Of a stretch of 55,346 nt of DNA, positions 23,401 through 34,267 are shown one piece after another (position 1 is the first letter of the stretch; each line of letters starts with the position of its first letter). The notes under the pieces were generated by a model, which saw only the letters and a list, made by a program, of their open reading frames with translations, searched no databases and was not told where the DNA came from. The DNA is from Epichloe hybrida (taxonomy: Eukaryota; Ascomycota; Sordariomycetes; Hypocreales; Clavicipitaceae), in contig JAFEKR010000107.1 in assembly GCA_019022495.1 (NCBI GenBank), forward strand, positions 1 through 55,346, read 5' to 3'. Both the position numbers and the translations under genes were made by a program.

Positions 23401-24530
23401 TAGTGCCTAATTAGCCTTTTTAAGAATTGTTAATAGATTTTATTATAGGGCTACCACCTATAAAAGACGCAAATCAGACCTATAATGCGATCTTAGTTAT
23501 TATAGACTATTTCACGAAATATAGTATCTATATCCCTATTTTAACACAAATAACTAGCAATAGGTTAGCTACTATATTCCTAGAGTATGTTTTTAGGGAT
23601 TATAGCGCCCTAGAAGGTATTATTATAGACTATGGTTTGACTTTTACTAGCGGGTTTTAGATAACCTTCTGCTATCTTATTATGACTAAGTGGTAACTAA
23701 GTACTACGTTTTACTTGTAAATAGACAGTTAAATAGAATGTTTAAACTAAGTTTTAGAGTATTATTTAAGAGCCTTTGCTTGCTTTAATTAGACTAATTA
23801 GGCTAATAATCTTTTAATAGTATAGTTTACGTATAACACAAGTATTTATTTAACTTATAACTACACCCTAGCTAAGGTGCTATAAGGCTATAACCCTAGG
23901 GAACTATAGTAAGTAGTTATAGATATCCCTATAGTAAATAACTAGGTAGAGACTTATGCTACTACACTAAGAGATAGACACGTAGTAATTAAGTAGCTTC
24001 TAAGTAACTTATAGGCCTAGTATATAAAATACTATAATAAGAAGCGGACCCTAATGAAGTTTAAAGTAAGCGACTATATTTTATTATTTATAAAGAATAT
24101 TAACTTATAGTAACCTAGTAGGAAGCTAAGTGTAAAGTACCTAGGCCCTTATAAAATTAAAAAGGTAATTAGGACTTATAGTTTAGTATACTAACTAAAG
24201 CTACTACCTAGTATATAACTATATAATATTTTTAATATTACTAATCTCGAACCATTTATAGGGGATCTAACTAACGTAGAAGATGCGTCCTTGCTATAAG
24301 AGAATGTTGCGGATAATAAGCAGGAGTTTAAAGTTAAAAGAATTATATTACATTGTTATAATAGGAGACGTTAGAAATACCTAGTTAAATAGAAGGGCTA
24401 TAATGCTTTAGAGAACTCTTAGGTAAAGAAAAGAGATTTTATTATAATAGATATTATTAAGGATTATAAGCGGTAACTAAGTAGCTAGTTTGCGGATATA
24501 GAGTTATATTTAGTAGAGTTTAGATAGTAG
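20450..24530 (+). pseudogene. Gypsy pol polyprotein (protease to chromodomain), inactivated
   Basis: All recognisable domains sit in one frame (codon starts divisible by 3), so no net indel is apparent over about 3.5 kb, but stops are abundant. Protease motif LALFDIGVEYLIIHPK is near 20790. RT starts near 21680 with LYVDYRGLNRITIKNKAPLP; the active site is YLND near 21990, where YLDD is expected. Integrase is at about 23427-23660 (LIDFIIGLPPI, ILVIIDYFTKY). A chromodomain lies near 24340-24480 (KRIILH, then KYLVK and KGYNALENS). Chromodomains direct integration to heterochromatin. Gag upstream (about 19600-20450) is too decayed to outline. Confidence 0.88.
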
Positions 24531-26403
24531 TAGTAATATACAAAAAAAATCCAGATAAATTCTTAGAAACCTAACTTATAGCTACTTTATACTAATTATT
24601 CTATTAATACATCACCTGCCTAGCCCCTAGTATTCTTACCTATGCTAATAGGGGCAGAGGATTTGTTCTTATTATTAGAGAAATCCCCCTCCTTATACAT
24701 ATACGTATAAAGCTTGCTAGGGAGGTCTAGTGGCCTAATATAAGCAGGAAGCGTAAATATGTTAGTAGTAAGCTACTAGTAAGTTAGTAAAGCTATAAAC
24801 TAGAGCGTGGAAATACGTATAGATAGAAGGTTTTATATAATAAAATATAAGCTATTAGAAATATTAATCTAGACTTCTAGATTAATAGTATTATTAAGTA
24901 GTAATATAGTAACTTATTTATTAGCATTAGCCTTATGTGTAACTTTTACTATAAGTTACGCCTGCCTTACCTAACTACGCTTATTAGTATTTTTAGTAGT
25001 TAGGAGTGTATTATAAAGTTTGCGTTTTACGCGTATTAGATACTAGTAGTATATTAGTAGTAACTAAGTTATAGAAATAAGAGATATATATATTATTAAG
25101 AAAGTATAGATTATCTTTAGGATTACTATAAGCGTTAATACACTTAAAGAGTATATAGTATAACTAGGTAAACTAAGTAAGATACTAGTAGTGTGTTAGT
25201 ATATATATTAGTAGTAAGAAAGGGAGGATAAACCCTAGCGTAGTCCTTATTATTACATATATAATAGGCGTATTTTATTAAGTTATTTATATAAGTTAGG
25301 AGTAATATATAGTGAGATAGTAGTGAAGTTATACTTAGAGAATTAGTATATTAGGTTAGGATAGATTTACCCTTAATAATATATTATAACTCCGCGCTAT
25401 TACTATCTTTAGGTATAATAGCTTATATTATAACTTACTATATATAGTAGATATAAGGAATCTTTATTTTACTAGCACTACTAGCTATAAGTTAGTAAGG
25501 TAAGCGCTAGGGGGTAGAGATATTATACTTATATTAAGATTTTTAAAGCTATATACTTCTTACTAGGAGACTTTAAAGAAGATATTAAGGAATTCTTCTT
25601 ACTAGAGGGAGGTAATAGTAGTGGAGTAGTAGCTTATGTTAAAGATATTATTAACTACTAGTAAGTTAGTAGTAATACACTATAAGAAACTTATAAGTAA
25701 AAGATAAGTAACTAACCTTTTAGCGTTTAAGAGGATTTAGGTGTTTTAGATAAGGGTAAATATAGATAATAAAGTAATGCTATAGGATATTAGTAACTAC
25801 TATAAGAGAAGCTATAAAGCTACTAGCTTATAGGTAAGGGTAACTTATAATACTAAGGGAGGATATAAAGGGAAGAAAAGTGTGTAGAAGTAGGGGAAAG
25901 TAGGCCTCTTTTATATTAGCCTTAGATCCCTAAGTAATTTACGTGCTATGTGCAGCTAATCTAGGAATTATAATATTTATAGTTATAGTTATTACTAGTA
26001 AATACGCATGCTAGCTACGAACTCCTAGCGAGATTAATATAATATCCCTAATATTAGATAAGAAGTTATTTATTTTAAATAGCGTGTATTACCCTGTCTA
26101 TTTAACCTAATTATAAAATTTAATATAGGCAGCCTGTCTACTTAGTGCTAGTAACTTACTAAATAGAGGTATATACATTAGAGGTAATAAAGTAGTAAGT
26201 ATATAGCTATTTATAATCTAGAGGTCATAAGAAGGATTACCTAGGACCCCGTAACGTCTATCTTATTATTTAAAGCGAATATAATACTACGCACTAATAG
26301 TACAGCTAGTAATATAGGCATTGCTATGGGTTATGCGTAGTATACACACACTGGCTAAGTAGCTCTTTTTAATTAAGGATAATTATATATTAGGGGGGTA
26401 GTA
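24531..26403 (+). other. Gypsy 3' region beyond the chromodomain, unassigned
   Basis: About 1.9 kb between the chromodomain and the 3' LTR. It is AT-rich with scattered stops. A long additional segment is unusual for a compact chromovirus. It may be a 3' non-coding region, an extra reading frame or a further nested insertion. I recognise no family. Confidence 0.4.
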
Positions 26404-26670
26404 TGTTAGGAGCATGGAGGCTAAGGGGCTATGGATAGGATAGTTATATATTAGAGCCCTTAGATAAGCCTTAGGTTTTGCAAATTACTAAGTAGCTATA
26501 AGATAGCCACGTGTATGTAGTAAGGTATTTAGATAAGAACTACCTATAAGAGATGTAGGAGGTTAGAGTTTAAGACCTTTATGCACCTACCCCTAAGTAG
26601 TAGCTCTCTAGCTATAACTAAGAACCTTAGCCTTTACTCCGTTTATATCTCCCTGAACACAGTCGTGACA
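26404..26670 (+). repeat. 3' LTR of the gypsy element
   Basis: 267 bp, TGTTAGG...GTGACA. Its outer (right) end keeps C and G while its inner (left) end is mutated relative to the 5' LTR. Confidence 0.88.
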
Positions 26671-28480
26671 ATAGCTATAAGCCTATAAGGTATTAAATAC
26701 ACTAATTTCTTTAAAAATTCAGGTGGCATAGCCTTCTAAGCCTTTAAAATAACCTTATATAGCACCTTACTATATGGTTAATTAATAGGATGCTTTAAAT
26801 TAATCTAATATTTTATCTAAACCTATATATATTCTATAGGGTTAAGGTTAGCGCTATATAGTAGCTACTAAATAAATTCCTTGCTATTAAATATAGTGTT
26901 AATCTCTTCCTAGGTGTTTTTTACTAAGTGTAATAGTGTATTATCCTGCTAGATTTTATAATAAGGTATCTAAAGCTAGAAATCATGTAATAGTAGTAAA
27001 ATTCGCTTAGAGTATATTTCTAAAGTTATTATACCCTATTTCTTCTCCTAAATTAGGTATATACCTTTCTATTTACTAGTAAAGTAGGCCTAGAATATCT
27101 AGCTATTAGCTTATATTCTTAACTTACTAAATTTATTAATATCCTTACCTATAATATCCTTATTAGTAAGATAGGAAAATAATAGGAAAGCTACTACTTA
27201 CCTTTAAAGATTATTATAAACTTCTTACTATTATAAATTCTATTAACCTAAGTCTTATTAAACTAAATCTAATTCTCCTAATCCTTAGCTATAAGGTATC
27301 CCTAGTGTTTTGTAAATTTAAGTTAAAGCTATTATATGTATTAGGAAAGTTTATAATTAGTAAGCTAAATTTACCTATAACTACTAAGATTAGCTAAAGC
27401 TATAGATATAGCTCTCTTAGAGTATAGGTTTAAGAAGATAAGGTTATTATAAAGCTATCTTACTATTTAAAAATGCTTTAATTATAAGGGTGTTTAGAGG
27501 GCTACTTTTAGCTACTCTTATACTTTAGGAGGGATTATAAGTAGCTAGCTAGAGTTTTTATAATAAGGTAATATTTAGTAAGTAATTATATAGTAAACCT
27601 ACCCTTAAGAAATATTAAGTATTATAGTAATCTTAGTAACTATAAAGCGCGTAAGTAAGTAAAGGGTCTTAATAATAATTTACTCCTTAAGTATTATTAT
27701 GCTTTTCTTTTTAGCTTAGTAGTAATAATTTATTATTTCTTTAAGCTCCTTATAGCTATTTAAAGAGTTAGTGTAACTTTAAGAGTATTAAAGGTATAGG
27801 AATATACTAGTTATTCATAGCCTCTTTGTTTACTTATATAACTTTAAAGGGGTTATTATTATTAGAAGAGCTAGAAGGGGAAAAAAGCTATAATATAGAG
27901 AGCTTACTAAGTAAAAGTATTAAAGAAAGTAAGGCCTTATAGGTAGTATTAAAGGTATTAAAATCAAAGCTTAGTAGCCTATTGTATTTAAGGCTAGGTA
28001 TAGGGTTAAGAAGTGCTTTAAGAGATATCTAACTTACTTAGCTAGATATACCTTTACTAAGAGTAATATTAAGGCTTAGGGTAATTTATAAGGGAGAAGT
28101 ATATAGCTAGGCTAGAAGTAATATCTATAGTAATTAAGGCTAAGTAGCTTTTTGCCTTAGAAGCTATTAAACTATTATAAAGAGAAGAGAAGAAAAATTA
28201 TATAGGAGTAGGAATATATAAGAAGAAATTTTACTATAATATAAGCATCTTTAGTAATATAGTTAAGTATAGTGTTTATATATAATTTCCTATAATGCTT
28301 TATATTACTACTTATAGAATTCTATCTAATTCTAGAAATTCGTTTTAAAAAAACAGTTATTGTGACTCTTTTGCTTAATGGTGTTTTTTTTTGTGTGCCA
28401 GACGCACGGACCCCCTTAACATAGCTGCGGGCAACTATTAGTAGCTGACTTCACAGGTGCCCTATGTGGGGCTTGTAGAT

Positions 28481-28507
28481 GTGTAAAATCAAACAGGGGG
28501 TGGACTG
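28481..28507 (-). repeat. Right terminal inverted repeat of the Tc1/mariner element
   Basis: Exact reverse complement of 18967-18993, followed by TA at 28508-28509. Confidence 0.9.
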
Positions 28508-28977
28508 TATGTACGGAGTAGTAGCACGCTCAAGGAGATCATGATAAGTTGATAACTGATGTATTAAGAGATAGCAACTCTTTGCAAGTCCGTACATTAC
28601 ACTCCACCCCAACAGGTTGTCAAAGTCACTGTGCAGGCCAAATCCGCAGCGGCCAGTACATGGCAGCACCCCAGGAGTGAACCAGAAAAATCACCCCCCA
28701 ACAAATACGGAGTCCATATGCGTCATCCGCACCTCGCTGTCTTTTGCCGGACCGAACCAGAGCCGGATGCGCAAGTGTTTGATCACGTCCTCTGCTCGCC
28801 TTCAAGTCTTGTACCTCATAAGCAAGACTGCCTTGCATGGTGCTCTGGTCCTCGCTTTGGGCTCCTCCTAGACCAGCCCTACATGTCTGGCCGTCCGCTT
28901 CGACTTCCGCTCTCACGGCCTACATCAGACATCGCATCGCGAGGCCTCCTATTCTCCAGGGGTTTCCTCCTCTGACC

Positions 28978-30175
28978 ATGGCCTCTCCGATCTATCCCAA
29001 ATATGAGGGAGGACCTCACTCGGCTGATCACCTGTGTGTGCTCGTCCACGGTGTAAGTTGTGTAACCCGTCTCCACCACAAATTGCTCGCCTCGTGACTT
29101 TTTAACTCCCTTTGTTGAGGGAATTCTCCCCAGATTCGCCCAACCATGACCGTTCTTGCACGACCCTTCCTGTTCTCACATCGTTCCTTGAACATGAATT
29201 TAGTTATGGGGCAATCCCGACCACATGCGAAACGTGGCTAAAAGCCTGCGCGACTTGTATCCTTCAACCGAGCTACGACTTTTGTTTGCCAAGCGCAACA
29301 TCGGTAGCTTCACATACGATGGCATTGAGCGAGGCGGTGAGCGAATTTGCTCCGAGATCGAGGAGGAACTACGCGCCGTACAGGAAAGCGGTGGTAAAAT
29401 CACCAAAATCAGCATCGTTGGATACTCCCTTGGCGGTCTGGTCTGCCGTTACGCCGTGGGTTTGCTTTACGCCAAAGGCATCTTGGATGACCTCGAATGC
29501 ATGGTACGTCGTGTTGTTCTTCTAAAGTCCCCCCTTCCCTTCTTTTGGTCTTGCAAAGCGTTTTAACGCCCTACTCTCCCCCAACAGAACTTCACCACTT
29601 TTGCATCCCCTCTAATCTCCTCCTCGGTCACTGGGTCCATTACCAACTGGGTCAAGCGGATACCATTCATGATGACTGTCGCCGTTTTTGTTCCCATCGG
29701 TGTTCTCGCCTATCTCTGCAATTCTGTCGTCCAAAACATCCGATCGTCCCAACGAATCAAAATCTACGAGCGAGGCGAAGCTGGCGTCAGCCTCGATGGC
29801 TATCGAGTGCCCGTTTTGATCAAGGAACTTCGCGAAGAGGTCGAAAACACATACGAGGCGCTCAACAGCTCGCAAAACCAAGAATATCTCGCGACTGAGG
29901 ACGAAGATGATGCTGATGTGATGAGCGCGGAGGACAGGCGATCCATACAGCGGGAGAGACGACTTTCCATTCCGGCTCAGCCAACTCTTGCACTGACACC
30001 GCATCAGTTCGAAATGATTCGATCTTTGGATACGTTGAAATGGAGAAAATACCCTGTATGGATTCACAATGACCGACAGAGCCATGCGGCCATCATTGTG
30101 CGCATGGACAAGAAGTCATTTGATGAGGGATGGGTAGTATTGAGGCATTTTGCTAGGGATGAGTTCTTGATCTAG
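28978..30175 (+). CDS. DUF676/ROG1-type lipase-serine esterase lacking its middle segment
   Basis: Exons 28978-29052, 29204-29503 and 29588-30175 keep frame and give 320 residues. Residues 20-32 are LCVLVHG followed by LWGNPDHM, the oxyanion-loop signature of the DUF676 family. GYSLGG carries the nucleophile Ser at about residue 100. NFTTFASP (126-133) is followed at once by a WVKRIPFMM membrane segment (about 147-172) and a C-terminal domain (YRVPVLIKELREEVENTYEALNSSQ region). In the family a longer stretch beginning HLG and containing the remaining catalytic residues lies between FxSP and this segment. Here it is absent without a frame break. The protein is probably membrane bound and may be catalytically dead. 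The start at 28978 has CCATGG context. Confidence 0.8.
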
Positions 30176-31010
30176 ACCGACTGAAGAAGAAGGGAAAAAA
30201 AAAAAGAGATGAAAAAAAAAAGTCCGACAAAATCATGAGTCTTGAAGCTGCTGTCCGGGCCTGGTCACAGACAGACGGCATTTATCATTGTACGTGAAAA
30301 GTGCAAGTTAGGCGCAGAAGAGGTTGTATGTCGTTCTCCACCGCAGCCGGACGCATACACGTGGACCAATCCACTTGCCTAATTAATAGTCAGCTTGCAA
30401 AGACGGGCGGCATCGAGAGAGGACAAGTGACGGGGATGGTGAGTAACAAGTGCCATGCCATGCATGGCCTTTGGTAGTCATGTTCAGATGCGTGATTCCT
30501 CTTCCCAGTTGTGATGAAGGTTTAACTGTTGGATATTGCAGCCTCGTATCTTAGGCATTACCCTCGTTCGCGATACCTTTTCCATCGGGCGTCTGAGTCT
30601 GACATCAGGATCCCCGCGATGTCTCGTATTTTAGCCCGAGACCTCGTATAACGCGGGGTCTGCGGACTATTATTCTCCGCAGCAGGGCTGCGTTTCTCTC
30701 GCTTCGATCAAGATTCCGTCGAGTCGGAACACATTGTCAGATTCCACTCCCACATCGCTCCACATTAGCCATCGTATTCACGATTCCATGATGGAAGTCC
30801 GTTTTGTCTTGTGCAACGCCGCGTAGACATCAGCCACGTGATCATGCCGTGATGGGAGTTTGGGCCGGCATGGGGGATTTCGGGAAATAAGTATAAAGGG
30901 GGGTCTTGGGGCAGGCAACAAGAATCGAACGACACTTTACTTGACATTCTTGCAACGTTGTCGACTTGCCTATCAATACAACATTTATTTCAACGAACGA
31001 AATAACCATC
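30176..31010. other. Intergenic region upstream of cerato-platanin
   Basis: About 835 bp of normal composition. I see no gene. It ends with the cerato-platanin core promoter and leader. Confidence 0.5.
30892..30897 (+). promoter_or_regulatory. TATA box of the cerato-platanin gene
   Basis: TATAAA in GTATAAAGGGG lies 114 bp before the ATG at 31011, a reasonable TATA position for a strongly expressed secreted-protein gene with a leader of about 80 nt. Confidence 0.5.
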
Positions 31011-31476
31011 ATGCAGTTCTCGCACATCGTCGTCGCCGCCGCCACGGCCGTTTCTGCCTCGGTAATGCAAGGTAGGGCGCGATACCTGGGGACTTTCGTG
31101 GACGATGCTGACTTTTTTTTTTCAAGTCTCTTGGGACGCTGGTTACGACCGAGGCGACCGACCGCTTACCGAAGTATCCTGCTCCAATGGACAGCACGGC
31201 CTCATCCCCAAATACTCAACGCAGGGTTCTTTACCCAACTTCCCCAACATCGGTGGTGCTGCCGTCGTCGCCGGCTGGAATTCGCCGAATTGTGGAACTT
31301 GCTGGGCTCTCGAGTACCAAGGACACACAGTCAAGGTTTTGGCCATCGATCACGCTGATAACGGCTTCAACATTGGTCAAAGGGCAATGGACGCCCTTAC
31401 AAACGGACAGGCCGCTGAATTAGGCCGTGTCGAGGCTACTGTCACTCCTTTATCTGCTGGAGAATGTGGCTTGTAA
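31011..31476 (+). CDS. Cerato-platanin family secreted protein
   Basis: Exons 31011-31071 and 31127-31476 give 136 residues, the family size. The intron (GTAGGG..TTCAAG) splits the Val codon just before SWDAGYD. The first 18 or so residues (MQFSHIVVAAATAVSAS) are a signal peptide. The mature part has VSWDAGYDRGDRPL, CSNGQHGLI, an NCGTCW block and a C-terminal GECGL, with exactly four Cys for two disulfides. The family (Sm1/Epl1, SnodProt1) is secreted, binds chitin oligomers or the cell wall, lowers surface polarity, and acts as an elicitor in plant interactions. Confidence 0.93.
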
Positions 31477-31640
31477 AATTTGAAAGCCTTTGTAATCACA
31501 TAGAAAGGGCGATGCAACCTACCACTTCATAGAATACGCTGATGCACAATCCAAGAAGCTGCGCCCGCCCATGGTATAAAGACCTCGACTTTCCCAAGAC
31601 CCAATTCGGTGTAATCAATGCTCGTTTATGATCCCGAGTC

Positions 31641-32423
31641 TCAATTATACTTGATGCTCGAGTTTCTCCTCCGGAAGGAATATCGAACCCACTTCTCTTG
31701 TCCAGCATTGTCCTTGTCTTTTCCCACTCCTGCTTCCGTGAAGACCTTTATCGGGGCTATCTCAGACTTGTTACCTTGTGGGTTTTGCTCTTGAGCAGCG
31801 GGAGATTCTTCTACCAAGAGCCCAAACGATTCCGGTCCGTACATTTCTGCTGGAGAGACCTTTTCTAGAGAAGCCGCGTAGTCAATGTTGAGTGGATCAT
31901 CCAGTGTGGGCAACAAGAAGAGGATGCAGTCCCAATTCTCAACATAGTCTGCAAACTGTTCGTAATCTAGACCCGGGTTGACACCCTCGAGAGGAATCTG
32001 GAGAGCTCGGGGTTGGAAGAACGCCGTCTCAATCTGCCCCTTGTTGAGCAAGTCGCCCATAAGCTCCAGAAACTGTTCGATCAGGCGACGTTGACCTGCG
32101 AACACATAGCATGGCTCGTCCTTGTGGTAGCCCATATAATTGCGGGTTCGTTCGCGAGATCGTCTTTCGATTACAATATCTGTGTGGCATTTGCAGATCC
32201 CGACACTGCTGTGGTATACATGTATATCGGACGAATGCACAACGTCCAAGGCTGGCAGCTTATGAAAGAAGTGGGAGACCAGAGACCCGCTTAGGTATGA
32301 GTTGTAATACTCTTTGATTTTTTCTTCGTTCGTCCGCTCAAGCTGCTTAAAACCGTTGCGGATGTCTTCGGATGTTGGGTTGATAAATGTTCTCCGGCCC
32401 AAATAATGTGTAGCCTTCTCCAT
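31641..32423 (-). CDS. Hypothetical protein, unknown family
   Basis: A single exon gives 260 residues from the ATG at 32423 (MEKATHYLGRR). An in-frame ATG exists 102 bp upstream, but the added residues look like leader. The protein is soluble and charged, with no signal peptide or membrane span. It has an acidic/aromatic stretch (DYEQFADYVENWDCILFLLP) near the middle and a basic tail (KWVRYSFRRRNSS). I do not recognise the family. The even composition over 780 bp without stops supports a real gene. It ends 165 bp from the convergent cerato-platanin gene. Confidence 0.6.
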   Translation of the reverse strand: MEKATHYLGRRTFINPTSEDIRNGFKQLERTNEEKIKEYYNSYLSGSLVSHFFHKLPALDVVHSSDIHVYHSSVGICKCHTDIVIERRSRERTRNYMGYHKDEPCYVFAGQRRLIEQFLELMGDLLNKGQIETAFFQPRALQIPLEGVNPGLDYEQFADYVENWDCILFLLPTLDDPLNIDYAASLEKVSPAEMYGPESFGLLVEESPAAQEQNPQGNKSEIAPIKVFTEAGVGKDKDNAGQEKWVRYSFRRRNSSIKYN

Positions 32424-33024
32424 GACTGGAGCGCGGTGGAATGATGCTAATTTGAGTTGAGTAATGAAACGATAAAGGCAAGTTTGGACATGTGTGTAAG
32501 TTGCGAGACCAAATGAAGCAAGCAAATTTCAGAAGAAAGAGAGGAGAAGGGAAAACGAAACCCGAGTGGTGTCGTTCTTATTGAGGTGCAGCTTTTGGCT
32601 CACCCTGTGACTTGCCGGCGAGTGCCTTGGCCAACTGGCAAGAGCTGGCAGCTGTCAGAAAAAAAATGAGCAGTTGCCGGCCGCCGGTGTGTGAATCGAC
32701 CTCATCAAGTTATTCAAGGTTTCCCTGAACCTTCCTGCAGAGTCTACGAGCCAAATTCGCCACCGTGCACTGCTTTTCTGGAAGCCAAAGGTATGACGCC
32801 TCAATCATATCTGGAAGATATGTACGTACTTCTGACGTCTCTCAAGACAGACTCAAGGACTTCTTTATATGTCAGGAGGTCCGGGGACTCATCTGCCCAG
32901 AAGTCGAACTGACGAAGAACTTTCCCTATTTTGCCCCCTACTGGAGGTGTTGTACCAGTCCAGCATTGAGGAGAAGGCGGCTCTCCCCATATAATCCTGG
33001 CACCTCCGGGGATCCAAACATCAT

Positions 33025-33771
33025 TTATCGCTCTTCACAGCTCTTCACAAGGTCCAATAGTATGAGAGATGCACACATGATACTCCGAAGATCACACCAC
33101 AATTCGTGGTGCCTATGTCCATGAGCGCGAACGTTTATAGTCTTGAGGGGGTAGTCGATTCCGGACGCCAAGAGGGACCGGGGAGCGTCAAGCTCATCAC
33201 TACTCAAATTACTGGGACACACATAGACTGCCGGACTAGGAGCTTCGACGAATGATGGTGAGAACGAGTTGAGAAGGGTACTAATTCGAGGCTGTTGGCC
33301 AGTTGCCGCCGCCGCCATCGAGCAGTTGATACGTCCTATCATGTCCAAGTCGGTAAAGTGGACGGAGTAGTAGAATATCGGTATACAGCCATGTTTGCAT
33401 TTCGAGACGTCGATTATCTAATGCTCAGCTCAGTTCTCTTGAGGCATGACCACCAGCTGCCTGGAGATTTCCTTGAGGCGCTCGAACGATGAAGGTGGTT
33501 TCATAGTGTTGCGTGGCTGGAGGAAGATGTGCTGACCATGAGGATACCTGACCTTCAGATCCACGAGCCATACTCCGTACGAATGATTGGCTTGATAAAA
33601 GTCCTCGTTTCGACATGTGGTTGTACCCCCGGACAGAGATACATAAGCTTCGCCAACGGTCGCCAACATATCCACAAGGTTGACCACTAATCTGGCGCAA
33701 GCCACAAAGAGGCTGGCCTTTTTGTCAAACTTGATCTGGCATCGATTCGAACTCTGATGCAAGAAGAGCAT
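33025..33771 (-). pseudogene. Possible decayed or unresolved hypothetical gene
   Basis: Two minus-strand open stretches, 33771-33430 (113 codons; contains FDKKASLFVACARLVVNLVD) and 33348-33025 (107 codons; contains VYVCPSNLSSDELDAPRS), have protein-like composition. They lack a clear splice link. No family is recognised. It may be a gene with introns I could not place, a relic, or chance. Confidence 0.25.
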
Positions 33772-34267
33772 TTAGTCTGAGGATACGCTGGGTTCAAATC
33801 TCCCCCTTTGACCCCCCTCCTTCACGCACTGCCTCGCTTGAAGGAATTCTCCGGGTCGCGGACACCTGCTTTGTTCAACGGGGTCATTGCCGCGGGGGAA
33901 TGAGGTTACATTTCGTCAAGTCCGAAGGGAGGATGCAGCGAGCTTAATTAAGCAGCCAGCTGCATGGTCTGCCAAATGCAGGCAGGTCAAATCCGGTGAG
34001 TGGCCGATGCCCCAGATTTGTCATTTTGCATTTGATGAAACACAGTGGCGCCTTATTCGGGTCAATTATCCGCTATCCGCCCTATGTATATTTTCCGCGC
34101 TGCTTTGATTCGTGACACCCCGTACTCATCCTCTTTCAGTAACCCCAACGTCTGGGATCTGAGCATCGTGGGTTTCTTTCCACCAAAATTTTCTTAATTG
34201 GTCATTACCCCGCATTTCGCACCTCCATTTCAAGATTTTGAGTCTAAGAGGTATTTCTCTCGCCAGA

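Larger units (their letters stand above)
19162..26670 (+). mobile_element. Ty3/gypsy chromovirus retrotransposon, RIP-degraded
   Basis: LTRs of 267 bp are at 19162-19428 and 26404-26670, both starting TGTTAGGAGC; the right one ends in TGACA. A 5-bp target duplication ATAGC is at 19157-19161 and 26671-26675. Internal order is protease, RT, RNase H, integrase, chromodomain, which is the gypsy order. It lies in plus orientation inside the last codons of the Tc1/mariner transposase gene. Confidence 0.92.
19123..27240 (-). pseudogene. Tc1/mariner transposase, RIP-degraded and split by the gypsy insertion
   Basis: The minus-strand frame can be followed from about 27170 to 26676 and then, across the gypsy element, from 19161 to a TAA at 19125-19123. 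Visible blocks are GIITLEIYSKRILL, IPYYKI, QDNTLLH (second catalytic Asp) and SANLNPIEYI, where Tc1 proteins have SPDLNPIExxW. The Asp of SPDL is Asn and Trp codons are stops. After the insertion site the frame continues with IKEALGKYTHY-stop, a typical family C-terminus. I count 36 residues between the QD Asp and the NPIE Glu. A GTAAGT..CTAATAAG sequence near 27170-27220 looks like an intron. The N-terminal half could not be read with confidence. Confidence 0.8.
18967..28507 (-). mobile_element. Tc1/mariner DNA transposon interrupted by a gypsy element
   Basis: The 27-bp terminal inverted repeats at 18967-18993 and 28481-28507 are exact reverse complements starting CAGTCCACCC, each flanked outside by TA. 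After removing the 7,509-bp gypsy insertion and one copy of its 5-bp target duplication, the element is 2,027 bp, a normal size for the superfamily. Its transposase lies on the minus strand. The ends keep normal composition while the centre is strongly RIP-degraded. Confidence 0.88.

Noticed and set aside
28590..28615. CACTCCACCCC resembling the Tc1/mariner end, after TA
   Set aside because: Only about eleven bases match and there is no partner repeat; treated as chance or a very old relic.
28617..28975. Overlapping frames of 84-114 codons on both strands
   Set aside because: All lie in the lipase upstream region; none shows family features.
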